The translations under genes were made by a program, and so were the position numbers. The notes beneath the pieces are model-generated. The model worked only from the letters and a program-made list of their open reading frames with translations. It was not told the origin of the DNA and searched no databases. From the NCBI GenBank assembly GCA_038373885.1, contig JAWZYV010002480.1, positions 124,001-188,000 of the forward strand: 64,000 bases of DNA. Direction: 5' to 3'. Shown here piece by piece: positions 1 to 12,479 of this stretch. This stretch comes from Cheiracanthium punctorium. Lineage: Eukaryota > Arthropoda > Arachnida > Araneae > Cheiracanthiidae. Position 1 is the stretch's first letter. The number at the start of each line of letters is the position of its first letter.

Positions 1-179
1 TTTTTATAATGTCTAGTCTCCACACTGACTGATAGTATCGTTAGAAGCTAAATACCCTTGAGTGCTTTACTGAAATATTTGTAATTTATAAACAGTACTA
101 CCTGCATTTAATGCAGTAGTTGTAATCAGCATGCTATATTAGTAGACTGAATACGCTTTTTGTTCAAGTATCACGTAAT

Positions 180-640
180 CAGGCCCGGAGTGGTTCCTTT
201 GGGAGCCCTCGGCTCTAGATTAAAAAGGAGTCCCTAACTATCCAATTTAGAGGGACTAGAATATTAGGATGTGCAATATTAGAAAATTAGGCTTACGTGC
301 CAGAATCCGCATTCAACTATTTTAAAGCTGTTGGGGGCCCCTGCTTCTTTGGGGTGGTTCTCGCGCCGCCGGGTCTGTTAGGGTCCTCCGTGACGCCACT
401 GTGTAAAGGCGTAAGATTACTGGGAAATAAATGCTCAGATTACTTTGATTCATGTTACTCTGAATATATCAAATTACTAATTACTCTAATTATAAAGTAG
501 TACATCGTGGTCAGTGGCGGACCGAGCAGAACTGGCCCCCGGGGCAAAATAACCTTTTTGGCGCCCTCCATCCTATTTTTTTTGTCAAGTTTTCTTTGTC
601 TCAGAGACGATTTGACACCCCTCTGGTGTGACACCCCTTT
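180..640. repeat. hAT-like GC-rich element ends, decayed
   Basis: GC-rich patches in AT-rich DNA begin with CAGGCCCGGAGTGG at 180 and CAGTGGCGGACCGAGC at about 513, and the bottom strand reads CAGTGGCGTCACGG from 401. These resemble hAT-type terminal inverted repeats. I could not pair any two ends with a matching 8-bp duplication, so the boundaries are open. No coding capacity is visible. Confidence 0.3.
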
Positions 641-2151
641 CCATTCCTGGAAAATGGCAATGGAGTAGAATGAAATTTAGAATTATGTTAGTCGGTAAGT
701 TACTTTAAACTATAGATACGAAAATTGTTTTAAATATTTTATAGATTTTGCGTTTTATGAAAATCGTGTTAGCATTTGTTATCGCTTTACTCAAAAACGG
801 CTTCTGAGAATAGAAGAAATTTGGTAGCATGATCGGCGATGACTGAAAGAATAAATGTAGGAACTTTTTTTAATTTTGATGAATTTTAAAACTCTGCAAA
901 CAAATTTATGTATTTATTTATTTATTTATTTATTTATTATTTGCTTTTTAGATTGTCTGAAAATTGCGCAAAATTTCTTTGAAGCATAGTACAAAAATAT
1001 CTGCATTGAATCAAACAATATTTAGTAACATTTGAAAAATGACCTTGACTTTAAAAGTTCATTCCACTAAAATAAAACGTTTTCTGGATCGGCAATTTTA
1101 CTCAGCACTTTGTTAATCTCTAAGCTTTACTCTTTTAACAATACACTGAATTTTATCGATTTTTATACTTTTGCCATAATACTTATGGCAAATTATGGCT
1201 TATTATTTTTATACTTATACCATAATTGTAAATTTTTAGCACTTAGGAATATTTTTTTTTGGGGGGGGGGGAATCAAACGACGTTACCATTCCTAAATAC
1301 GTTACGCTAAAAATAAGAATGGGTATTAATTTATCAGGTGCATCACATATCAGTTTTATCAGTTTTTTTCTCTTTAAAATCATCGACGAGTTCTTTTAAT
1401 AACAAAGAGTTAAATTTTGTAATGTGAATTTCACTTTTTATTAACTTTGTAAGCTTTCTCTATCTGTTTAAATGAACTACTTAAATATTCTCCATACTGG
1501 ATATTTTTATGCTTAATTAAAAGTGTTGTCATATTTATCTCAATATTTAATTCTCTGATCTATAATAATGAGCAAGAAAAATGTTTTTCTCTGTTGCTTC
1601 ATGTACTCATGAGGCCTGAAGTTCCTATTTTAATTAGAAACGCATTACAGTGGTGGGGGCTGTGTAATAATCAACTTAGATTTATTCGACCTTTTTGCGA
1701 TCTTATTTCCTTTGTTTAGCATGCTCGCCTTTGGCACCGTGCGACTGCTTACGTTTAATAAATGATTGCGCATGATATGAATGCATTGTAATCAGGAAAT
1801 TATAAGATTATGGTAGGAAATTAAGCATTAATAATTTACCAAACACCCATGTAAATCCATGCATCATTTCTGTTTCATACGTTACTAAATTTTCGTTATT
1901 ATTAATAAGCATTTTTACATTTTCTAAATAAAATTAAAATTTGTTATTTTAAGTATTACATGGAAAAAGCAAAGAGCTTCCATAAATTAATCCTTAACTT
2001 ACACTTTTTTCATTAAAAAAATATATTAAAATTATTAAATGAAATTTTAAACTGAAGTATTCTGAATCACTTTTCGAATATTTGTGTTTTTCAATTTCAC
2101 ATTTTTTTTTTCATCAATTCGTGGCAGATATTTTAGTCTCACCATAATCTG
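641..2151. other. AT-rich DNA without recognised genes
   Basis: This stretch is AT-rich and full of stop codons in all frames. It holds a (TATT)n microsatellite at about 909-940 and a T9-G11 tract at 1252-1271. The small ORF at 1110-1310 is low-complexity and shows no family resemblance. Nothing else is supported. Confidence 0.6.
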
Positions 2152-2497
2152 TAGGGAGATCGGGGTACAATGGACCACTTTTGTAAATTTTGAGTGTTTA
2201 CTCTCAAAGTAATGATTTTTTGAGTGTGAAAATATGTATGCATATTACCTATATATTAATTTTCATGTTACACTCAGTCAAAACTTTTTATTATAATTAT
2301 ATTTTTTAATATAATTTTTTTAATAGCAAGTGACTAAGTGGGCCATTTTACCCCAACTCCGGGGTAAAATGGTCCGTGGCACGGAGTACTATGGACCACA
2401 GGAAAAATTTCTAAAAATAAATTAATGTAGTGCATTTTTTAACATAAAATGTGTATTAATTTTTTTTATTCATAGTTTTCACTCCTAAAACATAACA

Positions 2498-4567
2498 TTA
2501 ACGAATATTGAAGTTAGTAAATGATACACCAAAAGATTTTTGTGTCACTGAAAGTCTGCTGTTTTCTTGTAACACTGTAGGGTCTGGAAGACTCATTCCA
2601 ATATCCTGAACATTTACAAGCGATTCATCAACAATGTCAGGGAAAATGAACACATTTTGATTAAGTTTTTGCCGCATAAATCTCACAAGAACATAATCTT
2701 CATCATCTTTTTCTATTATTAAGGCAACAAAATGAACCACTGTCTTTTTAGTCAAAAATTTGACCAAAACATATTTGCCAACTTTTAATTCGTTATAAAA
2801 ATTAGCATCAGGTTGAGAAATGATTTCTTCATCACTGTATTCTGTATCACTACAAACAGGTATATTTTCAGAATCACTCGAACTTTCTGATACATAATTT
2901 TTCTTTTTTTGTTTCAAAACATGCTGTGGACCCTCTGTTTTATCATTTTTCTTTGTAGTAGAAACTGCCATTTTTTCTAAATTCTTTCTAGCACTAACTA
3001 AAGCAGCATTTTTCTGTTTCAATTTCTTTTCTTCCTTCTTTTTGGCTTCTTCTTCAATGAGCATTTTCACTGGTGTATCAGTCAAAATTTTTGATGCACC
3101 TTTCTTTCGTATATTTGTTGTCTTGCGCAAGCCAGCTTTTGGCAAGGGACGCAATTCAAAAGGTGATAATATTTTCCCTTGATGATTTTCCCTTAAAACT
3201 AATTTTGATGTTCTTGGTTGCTGATCAGCTATGCTTATGCTTGATTGTTGATCTCCTGTGCTTGGCTGTTGATCGGCTGTACTTGGTAGGTCCAAATCTG
3301 GTGATGGTTGATCAGTCACATATGCCGAGAGAAATTCCACATCCTTAAAGAGATTTTCATTAAATGGTCATATGCCTGTTACTTTAAAACCTGATTGCAT
3401 GTTTTTTTATTGAAAGAGCCTGAGGATATGCTGAGCAAACTACTGATGGAATGTCATAAATTGTCATTGGTTTTCCAGGATGACACAACATCCAAGACTC
3501 GCAAGCACTGTTATAATATGATTTGAAAGGACCAAAGACAGTTCGGTCAAGTGGTTGCATTTTATGACTTGTGTGTGGGTGAAATGTTAGCATATGAATG
3601 CTATGTTTTTTGGCAATATCAAGCACAGGAATGGATATATGACTCTCGTGGTTGTCTAATAGAAGTAACGTTGGTTTTTCTTTGACACACTTATCATATT
3701 TGATGAAGTGTTTCATGTATCAAATAAAGTTTTCAGTGTTCATCCAACCACTTGGGTTTGCAGATCCTGCTGAGCCTTCTGGAGCTCCATGCAGCATGTG
3801 ACTTTTAAAGTGGACTCTAGGAAATATGAAAAATGGTGGAATCGCATTTCCTAATGCATTTATTCCCACACAAACTGTTACCAATTGTCCTCTTTCTGCT
3901 GATGTTACGCCTCCAATTTGTTTAGCACCTTTTTCAGCTAAAATTTTTGATGGATTATGGCATGTTGTGAACCCAGTCTCATCGACATTATATATATCTT
4001 GAGGCTGAAATTGAAAACGAAAATAAAGACTTTTTAAGTTTTCAAAAAAGATGGCAACATTGTGACGATTAAAGCTTGTTGCCCTAGACAAACTAGTGGA
4101 TTCTGGCTGTCGAAGTGAAATTTTTGGATGTCGTTTTCTAAAACCATATAACCAATCTTCTCCTGCTGCAGAATTCTTCGTCCAAGCTTCTGGAACACTC
4201 TTTTTATTAAATAATGCAAAATCATAAACTAATTTTCTTGTCATTTTTAATGAAAGTCCATAGTGTATTCTAGCAGCATCTATTATATAGTTTTCCAGCA
4301 TCTCTTCTTGTTCCTCAGAAAATATCTGCTTATGTGCATAATTTGGGGTAAATCTAATGGTTAATTTATTACCATTTTCTACTTCCATTAATTTAGATTA
4401 TTTATACTTTTGTATATAACGTATAAGTGTTGTTTTTGAAATGCCTGACTCTTTGCAGACGGAACACGAATAGACTTTTTATCATCCACAACACTTTTAA
4501 CTGCCTGCTCCATGACTTCATGTGGCACAGTTCCTCTATTAGTTTTCCTAGTTTTATTTCTTGGCAT
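2498..4567 (-). pseudogene. pogo/jerky-type transposase, broken
   Basis: Reading the minus strand from an ATG at 4567: a pipsqueak-type HTH (ending SGISKTTLIRYIQKYK) needs one frameshift and ends at a TAA (4398-4400). A 222-aa frame from 4388 follows, with a CENP-B-type HTH (about residues 20-95) and the first catalytic Asp in NVDETGF (D136). A TGA at 3720-3722 interrupts the same frame. The next 110 aa carry the second Asp (LLLLDNHESH) and a third Asp (MQPLD) 35 residues later. A frameshift at an A7 run near 3400 and a TGA at 3368-3370 precede a 280-aa C-terminal part (3340-2498), lysine-rich then acidic, with the YVLVKF-type tail typical of the family. A likely 5'UTR intron runs from a GTAAGA donor (exon end 5265) to a TTTTAG acceptor (exon start 4569). 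It would bind the element's ends and cut DNA in the nucleus; this copy is dead. Confidence 0.88.
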
Positions 4568-5098
4568 ATCTAAAACAAAAATGAAAAATAAATTTAAGTA
4601 TATGATAAAAAAATGAAAAATAAAACTGATTATATCCTTTGTAATAACATAATTATGATTAAATCATTTGAAATGCTTATTTTACCTGATCTGAAATTAT
4701 TCTTATATGACAATTGTAACTTTTTAAAAAATTGATTTTATCTCAATTTATCTCTATTATCCATAGGGATAAACTAAAAGACTTATTTTTTTTAATGAAC
4801 TATTTAATTACAATTTGTTATAGTATAAGAATTCAAAATTAACTGAATGATTATTTAAAAGAAAAAAAAGAAAAGAAAAAAAACTAGATAAGAAACCTCA
4901 AATTAACAAAGTAAAATGCCTGTTTACTCTTTTTTTGAAGTCTAATTTGGTTTAATTTTGAAATTTTGAGGTATAATACATAGATAACACATCAAAAATG
5001 TAAATTTCATTAACCATTAATTAATTTACTCATGAAGAACAAAAATTATTTTTTCTTAATTCCACACATAACTTATAAAAGTATATGGATACAGAACC

Positions 5099-5132
5099 AG
5101 GGGTACAATGGACCATGGTCCATTGTACCCCT
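5099..5132. repeat. perfect 34-bp palindrome of transposase-site motif
   Basis: Two copies of GGGGTACAATGGACCA meet head to head with no spacer, giving a perfect palindrome. Two further copies of the motif follow at about 5132-5172. It lies inside the pogo-like element, about 400 bp from its right end. Inference: clustered transposase-binding sites. Confidence 0.8.
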
Positions 5133-5822
5133 GGACCATGTACCCCAGGTTCTGGTGGTCCATTGTACCCCATGTGGAAGTCTGACAAAAAATGTCTAAA
5201 ACAAATAACAAATCTTATATTAAATTATTCTAGTTATATGAAATATAATAATATATGATCTTACCTCTTCTTGTGCTAAGTTAAATCTTCCAAATCACAA
5301 TTCTTCAATCAAGAAAAGATGATATGTTTTGATGAAAATATTTACTTCTGCCTACCACAAAGCAACTTTCTAGAATAAAATGGCTAAATTCTCTGCTAAA
5401 CACGCAACTGGAAGTTTATTTTTATCAATTCAGTGTTGCCATTTATGTACCAAAATATGAAACATTAAAAATAAATAAATAACAGGGGATGGTCCATTTT
5501 ACCCCATGGTCCATTGTACCCCATTCTCCCTATGTTAATTTTATCTGGGACGAATCATTCATAGTTATTTTTCTGAGTTCTATATTTACATTTTTTTATA
5601 TCATCGCTTTGAATCAGTAATTTCTTAACTACTTAGTTCCTGAAGTATCGTGGACTTCTACTTTTACAGAACTTGATTCTTCCCTTCCAGTCGATATAGA
5701 AACGCGATACCAGATTTCGAAAAATGCCAGTTTGGGGAAGGAACATTGTATTTAACATGTATGTGTGTTTAAGAATACAATTAAAATAAGATGGAATTGA
5801 AGCTTATAACAGCCTTAAATTA

Positions 5823-7338
5823 CACTCATGTCCATAAATTAAGGATAATGAAGTTCAGGCAAAGAAAGAGAAAGAAGCAAAACAAATTTGACTTATTTGT
5901 AAAGTCTATTTATTAAACAAAAAGTAAAGAGCAAAAAAGATGCTATATGTTTGACATAATTAATAAAAATTGCAAGTTTTACTCCCTTGACCTAATTTCA
6001 AAAAAGAACCTATTTACAAAAAACAGTATAACGTGGTTAGTAGGATGGTTAATACGGAGTATGTCTCCCGGACGATGCAATACAGGCCTGACAACGCCTA
6101 GGCATGCTGAGTATCAAATGATCAATCTGATCTTGGGGAATATTACACCACTCATCAAGCAATGCACTCCGAAGTTCCGGTAGACATGTGGGAGGGGGTT
6201 GACGGGCTGCAATTCGTCGGCCAAGCATATCCCACCCATGCTCTATTGGATTCAAGTCCGGTGAGTATGCTGGCCAATGCATACGGGTGATATCCTCCGA
6301 TTGAAGGCATTCGTCTACAATGTTTGCACGGTGAGGACGGGCGTTGTCATCCATAAACACAAATTCAGCACCCATGGCGCCCCGAAACAAACGTACATGT
6401 TGTTCCAGAATGACATCCCGATAGATGTGGCCTGTCATCGTTACACTCTGAACATGCAGGTCAGTTCTGGAACCAAGAATAATTCCTCCCCAAACGAGCC
6501 ATCCTGCACCACCGTAACGACGTCTTTCAATGGTGTTCTCTTGGTGGTAACGGGTACCTGGCGCTCTCCAGATGAATGTCCGGCGAGAATCAGACTCCAA
6601 ACTAAACCTGGACTCGTCGGAAAACATCACACAAGACCACTGTTGCGGTGTCCACAATGCATGCTCTCTACTCCAGGTTAATCGCAGGCGACAGTGAGTT
6701 GCGGTAAGTGGAACACATCTGACAGGCCTACGAGCATATAGACCAATGTGCCCTAAGCGTCTGTACACGGTCTGCCTTGAAACTGTCGTACCGGTAGCTG
6801 AAGAGAGCTGACGAGACAGGTCTGATGCTGTACTCCGTCTGTTTCTTTTGGCAGTAACTGCCAAATAGCGGTCCTCATTCGGCGTTGTAACTCGGGGGCG
6901 ACCTGTGCTGTAACGTCTACTCACATTACCATCATCTTGGAATCGTTGCCAAAGCCTGGAGATGACACTCTGGGCGATTCCAAGTTCATCGGATACTTCC
7001 AGCTGGGTACGTCCACATTCCAGTCGTCCGATAATTCTGCCACGTAAAACATTAACGTACATCATCCAAATGCCTCCTTTGTGCCATAACTATGCGGTTT
7101 TTGCACTGAAAGGCTTTCACAGCGCTTGTGAACAATTTTACTTCTTTGCCATCATTCCTTATATACCCCTCTCTTACACGCTCGTCATTGTGACGTACCA
7201 TCCACGCCATCTGGTGGTTTCCTGTAATTTGCATATTCTTCTTCAAGATGTGTGTGATCATTCCACAGGTGAAATTTTTATTTTAGAGATCAATTTCTGT
7301 GTGATTCTGAATTATCCTTAATTTATGGACATGAGTGT
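5823..7338 (-). mobile_element. Tc1-like transposon, apparently complete
   Basis: Terminal inverted repeats start CACTCATGTCCATAAATTAA at 5823 and end with the reverse complement at 7338. The match runs about 27 bp and is flanked by TA at 5821-5822 and 7339-7340. The 1516-bp length, TA duplication, single intronless ORF and DD34E transposase all fit Tc1. Because the TIRs match and the ORF is open, this is the youngest-looking autonomous element in the window. Confidence 0.95.
6049..7065 (-). CDS. Tc1-family transposase (DD34E), full length
   Basis: This 338-aa cut-and-paste transposase would act in the nucleus on the element's own inverted repeats. The N-terminus has two helix-turn-helix regions (about residues 5-45 and 75-105) joined by the GRPR motif at 55-58. 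The catalytic triad is visible: D150 in MFSDESRF, D240 in FMDDNARPH and E275 in PDLNPIEHGWD, with exactly 34 residues between the last two. Length is normal for Tc1 and no stop or frameshift interrupts it. The methionine at 7065 is used because the conserved VLRGRIIGRLECG segment follows at once. It sits centrally in the 5823-7338 element and GC content is higher than in the flanks, as expected for recently arrived coding DNA. Whether it is active cannot be told from sequence alone. Confidence 0.95.
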   Translation of the reverse strand: MMYVNVLRGRIIGRLECGRTQLEVSDELGIAQSVISRLWQRFQDDGNVSRRYSTGRPRVTTPNEDRYLAVTAKRNRRSTASDLSRQLSSATGTTVSRQTVYRRLGHIGLYARRPVRCVPLTATHCRLRLTWSREHALWTPQQWSCVMFSDESRFSLESDSRRTFIWRAPGTRYHQENTIERRRYGGAGWLVWGGIILGSRTDLHVQSVTMTGHIYRDVILEQHVRLFRGAMGAEFVFMDDNARPHRANIVDECLQSEDITRMHWPAYSPDLNPIEHGWDMLGRRIAARQPPPTCLPELRSALLDEWCNIPQDQIDHLILSMPRRCQACIASSGRHTPY

Positions 7339-7340
7339 AT

Positions 7341-7928
7341 AAATACTGCTATGAAACTTGTAACATAAACATTAAAGTTTACAGAATTACAGTTGAGAGG
7401 TCTCATGCCCTACCCCCACATATATTACACTCAAATACATAAAATTGGATAAAAATAATTGAACGGGATCAAAGCCTCCTCAAAAGTTCATAGCCTTCCC
7501 GTGAGCCGATCTAAGTCTTCAGCAATAGTTTGTATAAGTTTTGGGAAAGCGGATCTGTAGTAAAGGTTTAGTTGCAGACTGACTAAGAGTGACAGATCCA
7601 ACTAACATGTATATGCACGTAATATCATGCCGATTATCGGTTTTAGATGTGTAATGGGAAATTATGCTTTAAAAGCCGATGTCCAAAGCAAGAAACGGTA
7701 ACCATGTCGTAGAAATGCCTTGATGAAGGATTTGTGATGGAAATCTTACAGTTAGTGAAATTAAAAAAAACACCTTATTTCTGAATAGTCAGTCCGATTA
7801 ACTCTGGATACATCGAAAAGGATTTCAAGGAGGTTCTTCTTCAAGATAGAACTAATTACTCAGCTTTTACACTTAACAAAAATTTGACCAGTAGCTTGTT
7901 AGACTTACAAATCCGGTCGTCAAAACAT
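7341..7928. other. no recognised feature
   Basis: AT-rich sequence with no open frame, repeat or RNA signal that I could support. It ends at the 8-bp duplication of the hAT element that follows. Confidence 0.5.
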
Positions 7929-7936
7929 GGTATTGG

Positions 7937-8668
7937 CAGAGCCTGATCATAGGTGGTCGGGGCCCCTGGGCAAGAGGTTATTTTGGGGGACCTATACTAT
8001 CACAAGCATTTTAACTTATTTTTGTTTGCTGTTGCATTTTCCCGACATAAAAATAAAACATTTTTAAAGAATACTAAAATTTATTTAAAAATTACCTATT
8101 TATTTATACTTATTTAGAGCAAGACTATGTATTTAAAAGTGATTTTAACATTTTGTTTAGTCCGTTGGTATTATTAGCGCATAGGTGCTCTAATTCAAGG
8201 AAAGGTAATTTTGAGGCACGGGAGCAAAGTTTCTCACTTAAAAAAAAATTCTTGATACACAAAGTTTGAAATTTTCTTTCCTTCATCATGAAATAAAAAA
8301 TGTTAACTAATGGATATTTTGTGATAAGCATATATATGACCAGACCATAAACTCCTAACTCCTTGTTTATTGATCCATGAGTCTTAAAGACCATTGAATT
8401 AGAAGAACAGAAAAACAGAAAATAAATCTCTAACCCCATTTATTGTTTAAAAATTATGCTATAGATATTACAAAATAAATTTATTAACATTTTTTATTTC
8501 ATGATGAAGGAAAGAAAATTTCAAATTTTTTGGTGCAAAAAATTTATTATTGCAGTATATATGAATATGTAATAAATCATGATAACAATAAATCGGGAGA
8601 TTTGGAAGCCCTTATTTTTCCGGCCCCCAGGCTATTGCCCCGCATGCCCGTGTGTTAATCAGGCTCTG
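7937..8668. mobile_element. hAT non-autonomous element (732 bp)
   Basis: The ends are CAGAGCCTGAT...ATCAGGCTCTG, and the 8-bp duplication GGTATTGG flanks it exactly (7929-7936 and 8669-8676), diagnostic of hAT-type insertion. Terminal regions are GC-rich (GGGGCCCC type) and the core is AT-rich. A second inverted repeat of about 45 bp lies inside (about 8260-8306 against 8484-8532). The 104-aa minus-strand frame at 8125-8439 has no transposase motif. Confidence 0.93.
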
Positions 8669-8676
8669 GGTATTGG

Positions 8677-9660
8677 AAATCTCAAATTCCATCCTGCACT
8701 AACCTCATTTTGGCATGAAATCTTCTATCTTCATGACGAACATGTGGCACACCAGAACGTATTAAGCGTACCTCTAAAGTTTTTGTGCGTTAGTTTTTAT
8801 GAATACTCTTTTTGGAAATACTGAAGAATCAGTCAAGACATATTAAAACCAAGTCTTATACAAATCAATAGAGATTCCAGATAATAATAAATTTTCATTT
8901 CAGATTTTCCCTCTTTAACATTAGAAAATTAAGCTCGAATTTTCTTTCATTTCAAAGACAGTCTTTTTAAAGTGAATTATATAAGACAGTCTTTTAAAAA
9001 TTGCAGTCAAACATTCATTCAGTTTGCATCTTTAATAACTCATGTGATGGAGTAAAAAGCTGTGTGAAAACTAGATAAATTGAAAAGGTTCTAGAATTTA
9101 TTATAAAGCGGTCATTATGCAGTATTTGTAACGGCTTTATTTATTTTTTTAAGCTTTTGTTATCAAATAAAAAAGATATTCAGGTTTGTATTATTTTTGT
9201 GTTGCAGAATATACCGGATGCGCCAAAAGTGCATACAAACTTTAAAAATTCATTTTTAAAATAATTATAAAAATTACTGGTTTTGTCGAATGACATTTCT
9301 TTAATGAAATATGTCGTATTTGGAAAAGTTATCGATTGATGGCGCCGGCATGCATATGCATACCAAAACAAGCAAATGTCCTGTCTTAAAAAAAAAAAAA
9401 AAATCCTATGCCTGTGTAGTCCTATATATGGACACCTCAATTTTTATCATTATAGTACTTCATTCATGAAGTTTTTGAAGTTTTCACAAACTTTCGACGT
9501 GCATCAAACTTTAAAAATAAATTTAAAAACACAATGATTTTTAAAAATGCAGTTGCATGAATAGGATTGGCATTGGAACGAGATCGAATTTTTTTTAATC
9601 GGAAATTCTTTCTTACATTATTTGTGTCATCGCCATCTATCTGTAACATTTTTAATTAAC
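8677..9660. other. AT-rich DNA with degenerate internal repetition
   Basis: No gene is supported. Similar AT-rich phrases (such as AAACTTTAAAAATTCATTT) recur near 9240, 9510 and 9900, suggesting an old tandem or dispersed repeat too diverged to delimit. An A15 run lies near 9390. Confidence 0.35.
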
Positions 9661-9662
9661 CT

Positions 9663-9693
<31 letters not shown>

Positions 9694-9792
9694 GAGGGGG
9701 GGGGGATTAGCCTGATCATCTAATGACAGGCTAAGCCTGATAGACAGGCTAAGCCATCTAATGACAGGCTAAGCAGATCATGCCTGATCATC
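9661..9792. repeat. pyrimidine tract, G10 run and short tandem repeats
   Basis: A CTTTT-rich tract runs into T(n) and then a G10 run (about 9695-9705). After it, GACAGGCTAAGC occurs three times within 50 bp (about 9725-9775), with CTGATCATC between. This is replication-slippage-prone simple sequence. Confidence 0.6.
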
Positions 9793-12479
9793 TGTAATCA
9801 TATTTTGTGAAAACCGTAATTTTTCATCATTATTTGTTCTTTTTTAATGAATTTTTAAAACTTGCTCTGAATTTCGACGCACGTAGTATTTTTAAGTTTT
9901 TGGCAGAGTAAAAAAATTGAATTTTAAAAGCAATTATAAATTACCATACTCTAATTTTGGGATTAAATATTTTATTTAATAAACTGTAATGAAGTTGTTA
10001 AATAAAATATTTTAGACTAATATTAGTTGAACAACATTGGTTGCATAAACACGAAATAAAAAATAAATAAAACTGTGTAAGAGTCACTATTTATTACACC
10101 AGCATATTTTAATCCAAAAATCATTAATCTTTCTCTTTCATTTATGCAATTTAACCACATGTTACGAAGGAATCTTTTATAATACTTTTAATATAAATTA
10201 TTAAAATGAATTCCATGCAATAAAGCTATAAGCTCTTTAAACGGTGAAAACTTCTTTCGTCTGCTTCAAAAATGAGTCCACACTGTAATCAGAAAATTTC
10301 ATATTCCACTTAATGAAGTGTCATAAAAGAAAATAACGTTGCATTTAATAATCTTACGTTTGGCAACAGCAGATACAGCATCTTCGGTGAAGTTCCCCTC
10401 CCCCTTTCTGTTCCTAACTTTAATTTAGTCCCACCAAATCCTCTAAAGTCGTTTCTCATAACAGTTGGTTAAGCCATAATTTCAACTACCTTTCTTGCAT
10501 CCTTTTCTCCTTGATTTAATTTCCTTGTTAACAAGTTCCCGGTCTAGGAGAAATCTTTAAATTTTTAATTTAAGCATACCTCATTTGCGTCTGGGAAAAA
10601 TCATTATTAATGACTTGATACTGCTCACTCTCTTTTGAATAAAAGTTTTAAATTATTTAAATCGAAAACCCAGCTAGCGAAAAATTGTGCAGCAAAATTT
10701 AAATCTTAATGAATGTTTAGATATGAAAATAAATTATTTAAATGCTAATATATAAACAGGTGTATAGGATTTTTATTTCCATTCATTTGTGTAAATCATA
10801 AATAGATTCAATTTTTTAATGTAGCGTTAATGACCATCTGTATTTGATTGGTTCATACCAAACGAAGAAAAAGTTGGGTAAGCCATGCGTAATCAAAGGA
10901 GACAAATTTTCTCACTAAAATGATTATAAGGAATAAAAGCTTCGGGTATGTGTGTGGGGGCGGAGGGGAGGGGGATAACAAACCCATTAAGTCATTCTTT
11001 GGGCACATCTGAATACTTTTATGCAGTAATACAACAAGGGATAAGGAAAGGATAATGTTATGGCAACGCCATGCTTTGTTAGAGAATATTGAATCATATT
11101 GGCGATTTTTACTAAAACCTCTCGAAAAAGTTAAAGTTTAAAATCGCATTAGAAATCCTTATTTACTTTTACTCTACTATATGAAAACTAGTACGCAGTT
11201 TCTTTATTTACCCTTCTTTTTTAATTTTTCTCCCCAACCTGCAGAACAAATCTTTCTTCCTTTCATTTCTGAAGTATAAATTTCATCAGTTTGTCTTGTT
11301 TTTACCTCTCACCAGAATCTGGTTTTAATAGACTTAAAACGCTCCCACTTTGACTTCATGGTCAATTAACTTTCGGGTATTGTCATTGATCCTTTTTACA
11401 GGCGTCTTGCAGTGTATAAATCCCTTTAAATCTTTCATTCGCTTTACCAGTCATAGTCTCCCATTTAATGTATGAATTGAATGAAATGTTTCGGTGTCCG
11501 AAATACGATTTTTTCCGCCTTTAAGAATAGAGAAATACTTGAGCTCTTAAGAACTCTTATTTTTTCTACAAGTTCATTGTTAAATTGCCCGAGTGTTTAT
11601 TGTGCTCGTAAGAGCTGAGACATTCTCGGTAAGTTTATTTTTCGAACAGAATCATCACACATTACATGCATAATCATCACTCATCGAACATCGAACATGT
11701 TCACACCATGAAGAAGAATATGAAACTATTCTCACACTGCAGTAGTAAATATTTTCACCTTAATGATATGTACTTCAGAATTATATCATTAAGGAGATTC
11801 CCTAAACTAATTCTAAAAATCCTAAATTGTATTAGATAAAGTTTGAACCATTTCCTAAAATTGCATATACTGTATATTATACCTTATTTAAAACGAATTG
11901 AAAACAATGATCTTTTAAAATTGACGATTGGGTGCATTTAAAATTTTCACTTTGTTTAAATGCTACTTACTAATGCCATCTTCCTTGACTGTATCTAATA
12001 TTGTATCTTGATAAGTGTACCAAAGATTAAAAGGCATTTATAGTTTGGATATTCTTGAATATTGAAAAATTATCAAGGTCCTTAAGAAGTGCGTATTTAA
12101 ACAGATCTTATTTACTACTTTGGAAAAAACTGGGTGCTCCTTGCATCTCAAGAAACATTTTTAGAAACGTTTTTTGGAGCTGCGGCCTGTTAGACGTTAT
12201 TAAAATCATACACAAAAAATTTCACATATGCTATAACACAGTAATAAAACTGTTATTTTTGAAGTGAAAACTTCTTTAGGCGCTTTGAGCACTTTGGAGA
12301 TGGAGAAAAACCACGGAATTTGCGTGACCGTCACGCTCCGATACATATGGCGAAAAAGTAGATGGGGGGGGGGGGAGGTGGATCGTGACGTCAAATCTAC
12401 GTCGTCTCTCAGATTTCTTCTTCTTTCTTTGAATTCTAGTACTGCCACCTCTTATTATATGTAAAAACTTCAAACTGTT
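9793..12479. other. 2.7 kb without recognised features
   Basis: AT-rich, with stops in every frame. A GTAAGT at 11628 has no open exon upstream. I see no TIRs, SINE boxes or protein-family matches, except overlapping small frames around 12206-12497 next to a G12 run (about 12365-12376). Confidence 0.5.

Larger units (their letters stand above)
2154..5530 (-). mobile_element. pogo/Tigger-like DNA transposon, decayed
   Basis: The ends are inverted repeats: AGGGAGA-TC-GGGGTACAATGGACCA-type at 2154 and its reverse complement ending at 5530. Both are flanked by TA (2152-2153 and 5531-5532), the duplication expected of pogo/Tc1-mariner elements. The motif GGGGTA(C/A)AATGG(A/T)CC recurs in both orientations near the ends (2162, 2339-2375, 5099-5172, 5488-5523), like subterminal transposase-binding sites. 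Inside is a minus-strand transposase with CENP-B-like HTH and DDE parts, broken by stops and frameshifts, so the copy cannot move by itself. Its 3377-bp length is suitable for a formerly autonomous element. Confidence 0.9.

Noticed and set aside
6277..6681. 134-aa plus-strand ORF
   Set aside because: Antisense shadow of the Tc1 transposase gene.
8125..8439. 104-codon frame inside the hAT MITE
   Set aside because: Low-complexity AT-rich translation, no BED, RNase-H-like or dimerisation motif of hAT transposases.
11560..11640. Exon ending at GTAAGT near 11628
   Set aside because: All three frames upstream contain stops and the acceptor is weak.
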